Positions 10,601-23,315 of a stretch of DNA of 64,000 nt are shown one piece after another. Numbering within the stretch: position 1 is the first letter of the stretch; every line of letters begins with the position of its first letter. The notes beneath the pieces were generated by a model, which worked only from the letters and a program-made list of their open reading frames with translations, made no database searches and was not told the origin of the DNA. The stretch is from Coprinellus micaceus (Eukaryota; Basidiomycota; Agaricomycetes; Agaricales; Psathyrellaceae). The stretch covers positions 2,232,001 through 2,296,000 of the forward strand of contig OX596346.1 in the NCBI GenBank assembly GCA_951394405.1. Direction: 5' to 3'. A program made the translations under genes and the position numbers.

Positions 10601-13600
10601 CGACCGCTGGAGGGGCCGCTGCGACCGCTGCGACGCTCTTCTCCATGTCGGTCTCGACTGTCGCGGTGCCTTGGAGGCGTATACGAACGAGATCGCGAGG
10701 ATGTTGTGTAAGAACGCGACCGTGAACGACCTCGTCGATGAGATGGGTAGTACCGTTCGCGCTCACGTTCGCGGGGATAGCGGCGGCGGTCATACTCGCG
10801 GTCACGGTAATACGAATCCTCTGAGCTGGTTCTGTGCGGCCGACGACTACGGTAACCAGGGTCGTAGCGTTCGTACGAGCGTGAGCGAGGGCGGTATGGT
10901 CGCCGGGGTTCGTAGTACGGTGACCCAGGGCGGTAACCCATCGGTGGTTGGGTTCCAGGTCTGGCGAGGGGGTCTTGAACGATAGTTACACGAGGGGGGC
11001 TACCAGTTCGGTGCGTCTGCACTGGAGGGTAAGGAACAGCTGTAGGCACATGGCTGATTGGTGGGGGGTAAGGAAATGTAGTTGGTGCGGTAGGCGCTGG
11101 GCCTGTGACAATGACAGGAGGCTGAGCGGGAGCGGCGAGCCTGATAGGAGAGCGGCTATGTCTCCGGCTGCGACTATGAGAGCGGCTGCGGGGCGCTTGG
11201 ATGATCGTCGGCTGCTGAGTGAAAGGAATTCCCGTCGGGGGAGCCATTACCACTTGTGGTTGTGGCTGCATTCTGGGAGACCTGGGGGAGTGCGACCGGC
11301 TGCGTGGCACAATGAAAGGTGCTTGCTGCATTGGCATTTGCCCAGGGATTATCACCTGAGGTTGGGTAGGAACCATACCAGGCGGGTAGACGGTTGGTAA
11401 CTGCTGTGCTGGGGCAGACGGTTGTATGACCACCGCTGGCTCCCTTCGTGGACTTCTGCTCCTGCTTCGTCGACCCCGCCCGCTGCTACGCGACTCTGGG
11501 CGAGGCATGATGATGGGTGCTTGCCCCATCATCGGAATTCCTGGTTGCACCATCATTGGGGGCATTCCCATACCCATTGTCGGTGCCATACCCGGCCCCA
11601 TCGTTGGTACCATGCTCGGCGGTTGCATAATGACGGTTGGCTGCTGCATTCCGCCTGGTGGTATCGATGGAGGGACAGCATAGATAGGACGAGTACGAGA
11701 GCTTGATCGACTGCGGCTACGTGAGCGGCTTCGGCGCCTTTCGGGGTGGGGGGCGGGTGTTTGGATAATAACGGGGGCAGGGGCAGCTGTCTGCGCGGGA
11801 GCTGGCTCTCTACGGGGCGACCTCGAGCGGCTTCGGCCTGAACTCGACCTCCTCCTCCGCCGGGAATGTGACCGCCTTGAATCAGGAGAGGATGACCGAC
11901 TTGTTTGCTGGTAGATGACCTGGGGCTGCCCATATGAAGGAACCATCGTTGGAACCATTGTAGGAGGGGGCATTGTTCCTACCATACTCGGTTGAGTGGG
12001 TACATAGCCAATTGTCGGCGGAATCCCAGTCGGAGGGTAAGGCTGAAGAATAGGTAAGCCTGGGGACGGTGGGGGCATGGTCATAATAGGCTGCTGTTGG
12101 GGAGGCTGCTGAACCACAATCACGGACGGCTGCTGCTGTTGTTGCGGGGCTGGGGTTTGTGGAGGAGGTTGCATGTCCGAGTAGCGAGGAGAACTGGGAC
12201 GATACTCTGAGGTTGGCGGAGCTGAAGGTGGAACAATGTTAATATTCACTGGGGCGGGGGTCTGCGGCTGCGCAAGCTGGGGCTGAGCGGGGATTGGGGT
12301 TGGAGGCACTCCGCTCACAACTTGAAGAGGTCGCGTTCGCGGAGACGACGGTCGAGTGGGTCTCGGGCTACCCGTCGATCGGCTTTCGACACTTGGGGAG
12401 TAACGACTATGACGGCGGTAGTCGTCCCGATAATCCGAAGGTTCTCCAGAGTCGGTGTGTGTGCGACCGCGGCTATCCCTACGGGAAGGGGGGGAATGCC
12501 GACGACGACCTTCCCTTCCCCGGCTATCATCAGTGCTGCTGCTCGATTCACTTTCACTGACGTGGATGACACTCGGCCCCATTCCTATGCCTTGTGGAGG
12601 CCGTATAGGCTGCGGCTCGCCGCTGCTTGGGCGAGAGGGAGGAATGAAAGGCGACTCTGTCCGATGAGTAACGTGGGATGGTGCCATTGGCGGGGGAGCG
12701 TGCGGCCCAAATCCAGTCATCGGGGGGACAATTGGCATGGGCGGTTGTTGCACGATGACATGCATAGGAGGCTGAACTGGGTGTGTTTGGCCAGGGATCA
12801 CGGGAGGGAACTGGGGTGTAGGGGTCATATGGTCTGGGAAGGTGGTCGGAATGACAGGAGGCTGCGGTTGTTGTGTGTATGGGTGGAAGCCAGGTGGGAG
12901 AACGGGAGGCTGAACCCCGAAATGTGTTGGTTGAGGCATCGCATGGATCGTGTAATCCGATGATGGCGACGACGATTCCGTTCGGTCATCTAAGAAAAAT
13001 GAAGACGTTGAGTCCCAAATGTCATGAGTTACGCCAGTGAAGCAGCGTACCGGCTGTTTGCATGTTGCGGAGCTGATCCCGAAGCTCATCCACTCGAGCC
13101 ACCACTCCCCGCAGCTCGTTTTGTCGGTCGTAAACATCCCTCTCCAGCCACTCATTCAATCCTCGCATGTATCGCATCAACTCCCTCTGCTGGTCAACAG
13201 TTGCTAATTGCGCCAGTCGGTTTTCCTATACACATGTTAAGAGATGTTCGCAACTAACATTTTGTCAGTCAACTTACGCGCAGAATCTCCATCAAAGAGT
13301 CGAATAATGGTATTTGGACCACAGTCTAGATAGGGGTGAGCTTTTATTCTCAACTTTTGGAATCGAGGGACTCACTGGAGCAGGGGGCATGGGTATGTAC
13401 TGTGGACCAGTCGCAGTGGCCGTTTTCCCAGGCGGCGCTGGTGGTAGCTGAACCTTCGTCGGCCGAGTGCTCGACAGAGGCACCTAATTACGGATGAGCA
13501 TTACAACGTATTGTACCACGGAGCATTTGCGCACCTTGGTCCCATCTCCTTTATCTCGTGAAGGTGGCCTGTACCAACTCTCGTGGGGTCTCTCGCGTCC

Positions 13601-16600
13601 TGGCGCTGGCGGTGCAGAGGGAGGGCGAGCTGGGTCTCGATAAGTCCAACCAGGAGGCTTCAACATAGTTAGCATTGGAGAACATAAACGTGTCACTTCC
13701 GAATGTACACACCAAAGGCTGCTCAGGCGGAGGTCCTGGGCCGTAATGGAACCTTTCCGGTGGTCGCTGTTGCGGTGGACGGGCTTGAGGAGCGGGGGCA
13801 GGGGCAACGGGAGTAGGCATATCCATGCGATCTCGCAATAGATCCATTTCCGCGCGACGACGGCGAAGTTCTGCTTCAGCGGCGGGGTCAAATTCGGGCT
13901 CCGTCGGTGCTGGGATTGGTGCTGGAGGGGCGACAGCAGTAGGCGGCACAGGGGGTCGACCAACTGGTCGGGGAGGAGGCTGGTCTCGGGTCTCGATGGT
14001 ACTAGTCGTCAATACCGACGAAGGGGGACGTCGAATTCGAACAGGTGCTTCTCTCCTACCAATGCGCGGGTCCAAATAATCTTCAGCCGGGAATCGGGGC
14101 TCTGACCACGATCGTGGGGGGAGACTATCAATGGTAAGAGGGCTGTCGCTTCTAACGGGGCGCTCGGCAGGTTGATAGACGAAGGGAACTAAAGGAGGCG
14201 GCGGCTGGACGGGACCAGACATGCCAGCATTCATCGCAAGAATATCGTCGAAGGTAGTGGGCAGAGGGGGGGCATGGGGTCCCGCCGAAGGAGCCACAGT
14301 GGGCCCTTCTGTCGGAGCAATACCTTGCAGCAACTGCCTCAGACGATCGATGTCGCGAAGGCGATCTTGCGAAGTGCTGGTGGTGTCCGAAATGGAGCCG
14401 TCGCTGGGTTCTTCGGATGGCTGAGGCATGAAGAATTGCTGAACCTGAGGAGGGGCGCGAGGATGACCTTGGATTTGCGTAAGAGTGTGAACGAGATCTT
14501 CAATGCGAGCGAGACGATCCGCAAGTTCCTGCGTCTTGTCTGGTGGCGGCTCCTTGCTACGCAGCTCGTCGAGGATACGGTTCGTCACAATCTGGGAGTC
14601 GCCGAGATCGGCTAAGGTTCGCAGGATGTCGTTAAGTTGGGGCATGAGGTTTGGTGGGGTAGGAGGTCGTTGTCGAACTGTCACCGTCGAGACGGATGTG
14701 GTCGTCGGAACCGGGGAGAGGGTTTCTCGAATCCTACTTGATACTCTGCTTGATACCGGAGAGGTGGATGGCGATGATATGGTTTCGCTTTCTCCCAGAG
14801 ATGACGAGGTAATAGACCAGGTCGCCGTCTCTTCTTCTGGGATCTCCTCCATATATTCAGAGGCCCCTTCTAACAGGTCGTCATCGGAGTGGTGCGATGA
14901 GAGGTACGAAATGAAGCTGCTCGCGTTGCTCGTATTTCGGCTGAGAGGCTTGCCCAGCCCCTTGTAATCTTCGGGCTTCAGGTAGACCACATCGCTCTCG
15001 GGTTCAAGTTCGGGCTCAGGCGCCTCAGCCCCTACCCCTTCGTCAACCATCACGATACGCTGAGGTAAGGGCGCGGCGGGCGCAAGGGTAGGTGTGGCGG
15101 CCAGTGCCGGCAACGGAGGGGCGGGCTCTCTGATGATGATGGTGGTGGGAGGCGGAGGCGTCCGATGCAGGAACTCGGCAAGATCGTGCAGCTCCTCTCT
15201 CAACGCTCGAAGGTTGTTGTGGACGTCCTGTGCCTCTATACCGCGGTTGCTGTCGTAGTCTCTCAACTGCGCCGCAAGCTCATCCATATCCCTGCCCAAA
15301 TCACGCTCGGTCACGGTGCTCTCAGAGTCGACGGTTCTCAGACTTGAGCGATCCGTCGAGCCATCGCCATGAGGAGTTGTGACACTGACAGCGACGGAGG
15401 CCGTTGGAGTTCCGAGTTGAGGGGTTCGCATTGGCGTGGGGGTCATTGCGAGCTGTGGGAGATTGCGTTGGCATTTAGAGTCTAGTTATAAGGCAAGAAC
15501 TTACCGAACGCACAGATGGCGTCGACAGGAGCGTGGGCATCGTCCGAATCGACCTCGTCTCTTCTTCCTCACCATCATCCGGTTGTTCCTCCAAGTCATG
15601 CAAAAGAGAGGCGGATTCCGAGATAAACGAACTCAACGATGACGTAGGCGAAGAGGCGGACAGCGTTGTTGTAAACGATAGCGTCGTGGGCGTGGCGGCA
15701 TCCTCAGACTCGGCAGACTCTGTAAGAAGCGGAACTGGGCTGAGAGGGGGGAGCGCACGAGGGGCTTGGGATCCGAGGGAGAGCGGTGACGGTGGAATGG
15801 TGCTGAGTCGATTAACGGAGGAAGGCGAGCCGCTGGGACGGAGGATGGAAGTCTCGAAGGACGCATCTGGGGCATCTTCCAAGTTGAGCGTCAAGGCAGA
15901 AGGTGAAGGGTTGAGGAATGACGACTCGTACGAGCCATCAGTCGACGCCGCCCAACGATCGGGACTCGGTGGTGGAGGGCTCGATGATGTGCCACTAATG
16001 GTCGACAGGTCAAGAGGAGAAGACAAAGTGGACTCGGAGATGCTTGGTGCGTGAAGAGAAGTCGCCGGGAATGAAGACTCAACTGCACTCGGCGGCGCAG
16101 AGAGCACAGTTGGCGCAGTACGCACGGATGGCGCAGACCTCACAGACGGTGCACCACGCTCGGATGGTGCGCTCCTCACAGATGGCGCGGTAGGAAGCGT
16201 AGGGGCACTAGGAGTGACCGCTCGCGGGGTAGGAGTACCAGAGCTAGGCCCATCGGCGGGAACCGAGATGCTCAATGAGGACGGTGTCTCGACGGACAGA
16301 ATGCTCGTCTCCGTCGGGTGCAACGTGGGTGGGACAGTCGACACCAAACTAATCCTGCTTTCGGGCGCTTGTACATATTCAATTTCCGGTGACTCTGGGA
16401 GGGGCGTTGGTGCCAAGGATGGGGCAGTAGACGGCGCTGAGGGAAGCGGACTGATGTGGGCGATGCCTTGGACTAGGGGAGGTGAAGGGAGAGAAGGCTC
16501 CGTCTGGAATTCGGCGATTTCTTCCTCGGTCAACGGTTCCAATGGAGAGGGAGTATCTATACTCGGACTATGGGTGGTAGGAACAGGACTTGGGGGTTCG

Positions 16601-19600
16601 GAGACGCTCCTCGCTGAGAGACTCTTGACTGAATGGACTGAGGGACTCTTGATGGAGGGGATCGAGGGGCTCTTGATGGAGGGGATTGAGGGGCTCTTGA
16701 TGGAAGGGATTGAGGGGCTCTTGATCGAGGAGATCGAGGGGCTCTTACTTGAGGAGATCGAAGGGCTCTTGACTGAAAGGCTCTTGACCGAGGGACTCGA
16801 CGCCGAGAGACTCTTGACTGAGCTCTGGACTGAAGGGGGCAAGGGCACCTCCGACGGTCGCAAGTCTGACTCCAGGTCAGACAGCATGGAGGGCGTCTCG
16901 GGAAGAGGAGCTTGGATGTCAATAACAGGAGACGGAATCCCAAGAAGGCTCTCGCCGTCATCCCCTCGGAACCCAATCGACGACAATTTAGGGGTGCTCG
17001 CCGCGCTACTACTCCAACCGGTCGCTGTCTCGTAATCTGTGTCCGCCTTCCTAGTAGGAGGTCGACCTTCTGATACACTCTTGTACGACTCCTCAGAGCG
17101 GATGCTGGGGATGGAGGAAAGACTGCCAAACGATTCAAAGGACCGGATACTCGCCACGTCCGAATCTATCCCTGAGGCACTGACGTACTCCCTCTCAGAA
17201 CGAATGTCCGAGACAATCGACATGCTTTCTGTGGGGAGGGGATAGTGAATGGGACTCGGCACAGGGCTGGGGATGCCAGGGGTGATCGTCTCTTCCTCCG
17301 TTTCGGTGGTATAGGTGGGGGGACGGCCAGCGCGGCTGAAATCAGAGGACAGACAAATGTCGTACCCTGTTTCGCTGGAAGAAATTGCCGTGTTGCGGAT
17401 ATGGGTTGAAAGGTCGGTCCCCGAGAAGGATGGGCTGTGTGAGCTCCCGGAATTGCCGGACGAACCCGAAGGGCCACCATTAGAGAGTGTATAAGAACCA
17501 CTTCCGGGGGTGTAACTGCCGGTTGGGGTGTAGGTCCTGGTGTAGCTACCAGTGTCGCTGTAGGTCCTCGTCTGGCTGGTACTACTACCAGAGTAGGTTC
17601 CCGGACGCCCTTCACCGCTGGTGTAGCTCGCACCGGAGTGACTTCCATTCGTCCTCGAATCGTACGATCCACTTCCCGCCAAGCTAGGTATACTCCCCGT
17701 GAAGCTGGAGCGCGAAATGTAACTGCCTGTTGGGGTGTAGCTGCCACTGCGACTCGCAGAGTCGGCTGGGGAGAGATAACTTTCGCTTCCAATCGGGGTG
17801 TACGTCCCACTTGCACTTCCGCTGCCCGTTCCGCTCCCAGTCCTCGTATAGTCCTCGCTCAGAACCGATAAGCTGTTCTGCTTCTCCGAAGAAAGGTCCG
17901 ACCGAGAGAGGTCACTCCTGGACAGGTCGCTCCTAGAGAGGTCACTTCCACTGCCGCTCTGTGAATAACCCCTTCCATTCCTGCGGCGGATCTCCCTGGT
18001 GCGAGAGAGGGCGGACGGTGAGACGCTTGGGTAAGTCATGGGCGATGCGGTCTCCGAAAGGTAGGTGTTGGTGTTCGACGGCGTACCGCCAGTGACGGTT
18101 TCACTTTGCCCTTCGCTGTACATATACGTCGACGCCAGCGTCCTCGTCCCGGTCGCGGTGAACGTATCCGAATAGGTTCGACTGTCTCCCCAAGTCCTGT
18201 CGTCCCCCTCGTCCGGCGAGAAATACGTCGACGAGATCCCGGAGTGCCGGTTGTCGTAGGTCCCTTCGCTGCTTCCACTATAGAAGACATCATCCTCGCT
18301 TCGTCCCGATTCACGGGAAATGCGCTTCCAGTTCTCGTCCAATTCGAGCTCTCCAACGCTCCCACTCCTACGCCCCCTTCGAGGACGCCTGGTTGGTGTG
18401 ATGACACGGGTGTCATCTGACGGATAGGAATAACCATCCCCATCTGTACGAATGACCGTGTCATCAACCGTCCTGGTGAAGTGGGAAGACATCAGAGAGT
18501 TATTTCTCGACAAGTCCGAGGTAGTTCTGGAAGGCGACGACGATGCATAGGATTCGATATCGGGAAGGGACGCCAATGGCGGGACGAAGACAGTCGAACG
18601 AGACCCCGTGGCGCTCGAAGCAGCCGATGAACGCGATACCTCTGACGACATGGATAGAATCGTTCGGATTGAGCCAGTAGGGGAGCGAGTCATCTGCTCT
18701 GACGCGACTTCCTGACGATTAACAACCTCCCTATAGCTTTATGAGTAGTGGATCTTCGATGAGGTTGAGCGACGTACCAAAGTCTGTTGACCCATTTACT
18801 GCGTTCACCCAAACTCTCCGTTCCAAGGCGTTCTACACCATCTGCGTATATCATGTGGAAGGGCACCAGCGTGTCCATCAGGGCAACATCTTCTCCTCCT
18901 TCCCTTCGAGCTCCTTCCACTTGCAGTCTTGCGGCGATGGTCCCGACATCTTCGCGGGCACTTGGATGAGTCGGACTAGGAACGCTTGCTACGCTTGTGC
19001 AGTTCAACAAGTCGAGCGCAACAATGCCGCGTCCACCTCCAGCAGAAAGCCAAGAAAGGAGGAGCATGTGGGGGTAAAGAAGGGCTTGGCATCGTTGCCA
19101 CTGATAGGGGGGAGTCGTATGGACATTGAGATACCAAAGTAGGCCAATGTGGACAGGCTGTTGAAACTGTAAGTCGAAAGAATGGCCTGGGGAAGGCCGT
19201 GACTCACCGGTTCGTCGCTCTGAGTATAAGCGCTAAATTGACCAAGGTCAAACCCAGGAGGCAGGGCTCCGCTGCGGATGCTCGAGCGACTATCCCTCTG
19301 ACCTGCAGATCCACTTCCATTACTGTTCCCGTCCGAATTTCCAAAACTGTCCCTCTCTCGCAAGCGCTGCCTTACTCCACTCACTCTCCTCCTAATCTCG
19401 AATAGGCCCTCCTCTCCTCCCCTCATTGGCGTTGTCTCCTCCCTCTGTGGTTGCTGAGCCTTGGTCGGCGACTTCTCGGATGCCTTCCCAGCTCCCCCCG
19501 GACTTCTGCCCTTCCACTTCTGAACAACGTCCTTAATACTGCTGACCGACGACGTTGGACTCCGCTGAGGGCGTCTCAGCGATGTATTCGTGGGTCTCGT

Positions 19601-20912
19601 TGCTGTGGGGGTAAGAGAAGAGCTACTGCTATCCTGCTGCGAGGTCCATGACGTTGGAGTCGGGGTAACGGTGGTAAGCGTGGTCGCCCCGGTTTCGGTA
19701 TAGGTATAGTCGTTGGTATTGGTTCGGGAATCATTTATCCTGGTGTTGGTATACCCAGGGCTAAGGGTATCAGTAAAGGTGGAGTATGGGGTCGCGGATT
19801 GTTGCGTGGTAACTGGGCTTCCATAGGTATATGAACTAGGCGTTCTGGAGCCCGTTTGGGTAAAGGTGTCGGTCTGGGTAAAGGTTCGCGTCGCCGTGGA
19901 AGGTGACGGGCGGCTGAAGGAGCTGGTGAACAACGAAGGCCTTGTCTCCGACTGGGAGCCGATATACGAGCCGTACGAGGTGGTTGAGGAACTTGATTTG
20001 GAAGGTGAAGATGGCCTAGATCCGGTTCGAGGGCTTGGAGCGCGATATCCCGGGGTCGACGACGATCTGGAATGCCCACTGGAGCTGGTTTGTGAAGTGC
20101 CTTGAGACTCAAAGATAGCCCTGAGCTGGTTGGTCCTGCCTGGTGGGGGGAGCGTGCTGTCCGCATGGGGGTCCGTCGATGACCGAGAATGGCGAACGGG
20201 GGGCGCGTTGTTCGAACCGGAAAGGAGGGCAGAACGGCGGAGGAACTCTGTGGGCGAGGCGTTGCGTGTACGGGAAAAGGCTCCGGACGAAGGGCGCGTC
20301 GAGTCTTCTGTTACTTCCGTGATACGACTGAGTCTGACTCGAGCGTCCGCAAAGAGACCCACAGCACCTGGCGACGATATGCCTGAGAATGCTGTGGTGG
20401 GGGACTGCGATCCATTGGAAGAGTTGGAGGGGTAGTGGGGTAGGTTGACGAATGAAGGCGACCCTGAATATCCTGAGGGAGAGTTGAGGGTGTAGCTTGG
20501 TTGGTACGACCCTGTCCCCGAACGACCTGCCCCTGACCATTGGCTCAGCGTATTCTCGGTGTCGTCGATATCATGGTCGAGGTTGGAGAGGGTGTCCTGA
20601 ATCTCGTCGATGGAGTTGCTGTCGGTGTACGAATCGTCGTCTTGGGGGCGCGGGGTTGGGGAAACGACAATGCGTCGCATAGGATTGCTGTTGCTGACCT
20701 CAGAGTCTGAGGAATTTCTGTGTGATTCTGATACGCAAATGAAGTCAGAATGTGGAACAAGACGTTATTTGACACGGATCCCGCCACTTGCCTGAAGAAT
20801 ACGAATTATTCGTTGCTGGCGACAGCGGTGGCTGCGTGTCGGACAGGGCAAAAGACACAGAGGTGCCCCCATATCGAGGCGACCAGGGGTCTGGGGAACG
20901 TCGAGCGGCCAT
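7650..20912 (-). CDS. Giant PH-domain, low-complexity and coiled-coil protein (4,153 aa)
   Basis: Sixteen minus-strand exons join without a phase break: 20912-20792, 20727-19208, 19166-18778, 18730-15505, 15452-13713, 13657-13535, 13483-13376, 13325-13278, 13225-13051, 12989-8745, 8689-8615, 8560-8469, 8413-8319, 8263-8198, 8143-7854 and 7798-7650. Residues 1-547 are Ser/Thr-rich. About 548-677 looks like a PH domain: IGLLWYLNVHTTPPYQWQR, then RGIVALDLLNC, then FHMIYADGVERL, ending with the PH-typical helix ERSKWVNRLWE. Residues 680-2330 are Ser/Pro/Thr-rich with minisatellite repeats. A short coiled coil lies near 2426-2484. Residues 2490-3600 are Pro/Gln/Arg-Ser-rich, with many SRSRS-type runs. 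About 3600-3930 is a highly charged coiled coil (EREEFARERAELDAKREEAF and similar). The tail is Pro-rich with a KKGKKKR patch. I do not recognise a characterised orthologue. The architecture suggests a membrane- or cortex-bound scaffold, which is inference. Intron 1 is GC-AG. A split into several genes is possible but less likely given sixteen matching phases. Confidence 0.75.
10376..10420 (-). repeat. 15-bp tandem repeat, 3 copies, coding RPPTS
   Basis: Three near-identical 15-bp units of the type GGTCTGCTGGTRGGT lie in exon 10 of the giant gene and encode consecutive RPPTS pentapeptides. They keep the frame. Confidence 0.8.
16619..16822 (-). repeat. Coding minisatellite: 24-bp units followed by 15-bp units
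   Basis: About six 24-bp units of the type GAGGGGCTCTTGATGGAGGG plus GATY run from 16619 to about 16761. Degenerate 15-bp units follow (gggctcttgactgaa and variants). In the giant protein they encode SPSIPSIK octapeptides and SVKSL-like pentapeptides. Unit lengths are multiples of three, so changes in copy number would not break the frame. Confidence 0.85.
17891..17950 (-). repeat. 15-bp tandem repeat, 4 copies, coding SDLSR
   Basis: Four 15-bp units (consensus gagaggtcactcctg) in exon 4 of the giant gene encode SDLSR repeated. The first unit is the most diverged. Confidence 0.8.
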
Positions 20913-21084
20913 AATGGCAGCGCAGAACAAAGGGCGTTGTTGGGAAATCCCCAACTGTCAGTCAACAGCCCCCTGTTTAGGGCAGGCGTGACCGCGTTCG
21001 ACGCGCCGTGCATGTGACGGGCACAGCCACCTCATTAGCTAATGCTGTTCCAGGCCGCGCCCTCCACCTCTGACCACAACCACC
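20913..21084. promoter_or_regulatory. Divergent promoter between the giant PH gene and RBX1
   Basis: Only 172 bp separate the two predicted start codons, which face away from each other. The gap must hold both 5' leaders and the core promoters. No TATA box is evident in it. Confidence 0.5.
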
Positions 21085-21819
<735 letters not shown>

Positions 21820-21853
21820 TGATAATCTATGCTAGTGTACAAGGCCGGTATCA

Positions 21854-23315
21854 TCATGCATTCCGGGATATTCGACTCATTTCGATAGACAAGTCGCGTT
21901 GTCTGCCGGGATACAGGAAGTGCTCGGGCTTCGTGTCCAACCCATCCTCTCTGGAATTCGTCCTCGCCACAGATCCCGTCGCGTGCGTCGTCTCCCCTGG
22001 CGCCAGACTCGTCCCACCCCCAAGGAAAGAAGATCCCGCGTAAGAAGCAAACTTGAAGTTGTCGACCGGGTCTTGGCTAGCTCGCTGTGCCGTCCACGCT
22101 TTCCCTTGTAGGACTCGAACGATGAGCAAGAGTGGAGCGATAACCTGGGGACCTCCAAGGTCAGCATCGGGTACCGCTTCAACAGGATCAATGCCCGGCT
22201 TACTTGACTTTGCGCGTTCCCCGCAAATGCAATGTAACGGTACAGCGATTGCGTGCTCATGGTGGCTACGAAGAACGCATTGAAGATCACGACCAACGCC
22301 GCAGACTCTACCAGCATCGCGACGATGCCGATATATTGGGTGTTCTGTGTCTCCCCGAGAGCTGTCTTCACTTTGTGCCTAAAGAACAGCAGGCGAAATG
22401 AAATCAGGCAAGTGACCACTACGTTCAGCGCCAGGGTCAGACACGAGTAAATGACCTCAAAAACGCGTGTCGAGGCACTTGGCCGATTTGGTACCATGAA
22501 AGAAAGGCCCACCCCTGCACCCAATATTCGGAATCAACCTTCCCAGTCGCAACGACCAGCACGAGGATGGGAAACGCACCGATGACCGCCATGTACAGAC
22601 AAAGGGGGATAGCCAATGCGGCCCAAACTGGGATGGTCGAAGATCCTCGGTAAAGGACCCAACATCTCCATACCTTTTGCGATTGGTCAACAGTCGAATT
22701 CCATTGGAAAGGACACAGACCACGCACCAGGATTCCGTCCGCACCCCAATTCGCCAGGACAAACGCATAGTTCCCCATAGCGTCTAATGCAATCGGCGTC
22801 TTTCCGGTCGTCACTCCATCCCAGCACCCCTTCCAGACCAGAGCATTGCTCGTGGCCTTCATCGTCGAAACTATTGTCAAGGTCGATAGTGTTGTCATTG
22901 CCAACACATACACCAGCAACACAACCGTCCGTGGGTTGAACGCTTCCAGCCATATCCTCACCCGACCCCTCGGAATACGGAAAATGCGACAGTTGATAGG
23001 CGGAGCCTTGCAGCGCGAATCAGATGCGGCTATTCGTTGGAGGCGCGTATAGATGTTTTGGAGGATGAGGTGGGTGCACATGACGAAGAGGGTGACCACA
23101 ATTCCGTAGGCTATACACGCAAGGTATACCGATTGGAGCCAACGGAACCGTCTGGTGCTTATGGCCTCGACGACTTCTGGAGTGCATGCGCTTGCGTCGA
23201 AGGGCATGAGTTCCGTGTCGAGCGCTTCCCTCCAGCGAGGTATGTAGTCAGGTTCGGAGGATGGGTGTGTCGGGGAGAAAGGTAGAGGGGAAACGGAATT
23301 AATTGGTATTTCCAT
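21854..23315 (-). CDS. Fungal seven-transmembrane protein
   Basis: Predicted 445-aa integral membrane protein. Three minus-strand exons (23315-22580, 22514-22204, 22144-21854) join in phase. About seven hydrophobic helices are visible, including VYLACIAYGIVVTLFVMCTH, VVLLVYVLAMTTLSTLTIVS, YAFVLANWGADGILV, IPVWAALAIPLCLYMAVIG, YSCLTLALNVVVTCLISFRL, IGIVAMLVESAALVVIFNAF and VIAPLLLIVRVLQG. The loop WRCWVLYRGSS after helix 3 is typical of a large basidiomycete 7-TM family of unknown ligand (receptor-like). The ~55-residue N-terminal part is outside the first helix and lacks a signal peptide. The ~80-residue C-tail is hydrophilic. A role in sensing is plausible but is only inferred from topology. 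Confidence 0.82.

Noticed and set aside
9318..10805. 495-codon minus-strand open frame
   Set aside because: It is an alternative frame of exon 10 of the giant gene, whose reading frame is fixed by splice phases on both sides and by the coiled coil.
16214..17035. 273-codon plus-strand frame (GLLMEGIE repeats)
   Set aside because: It is the opposite-strand reading of the 24-bp minisatellite. Tandem repeats in multiples of three stay open in all frames.
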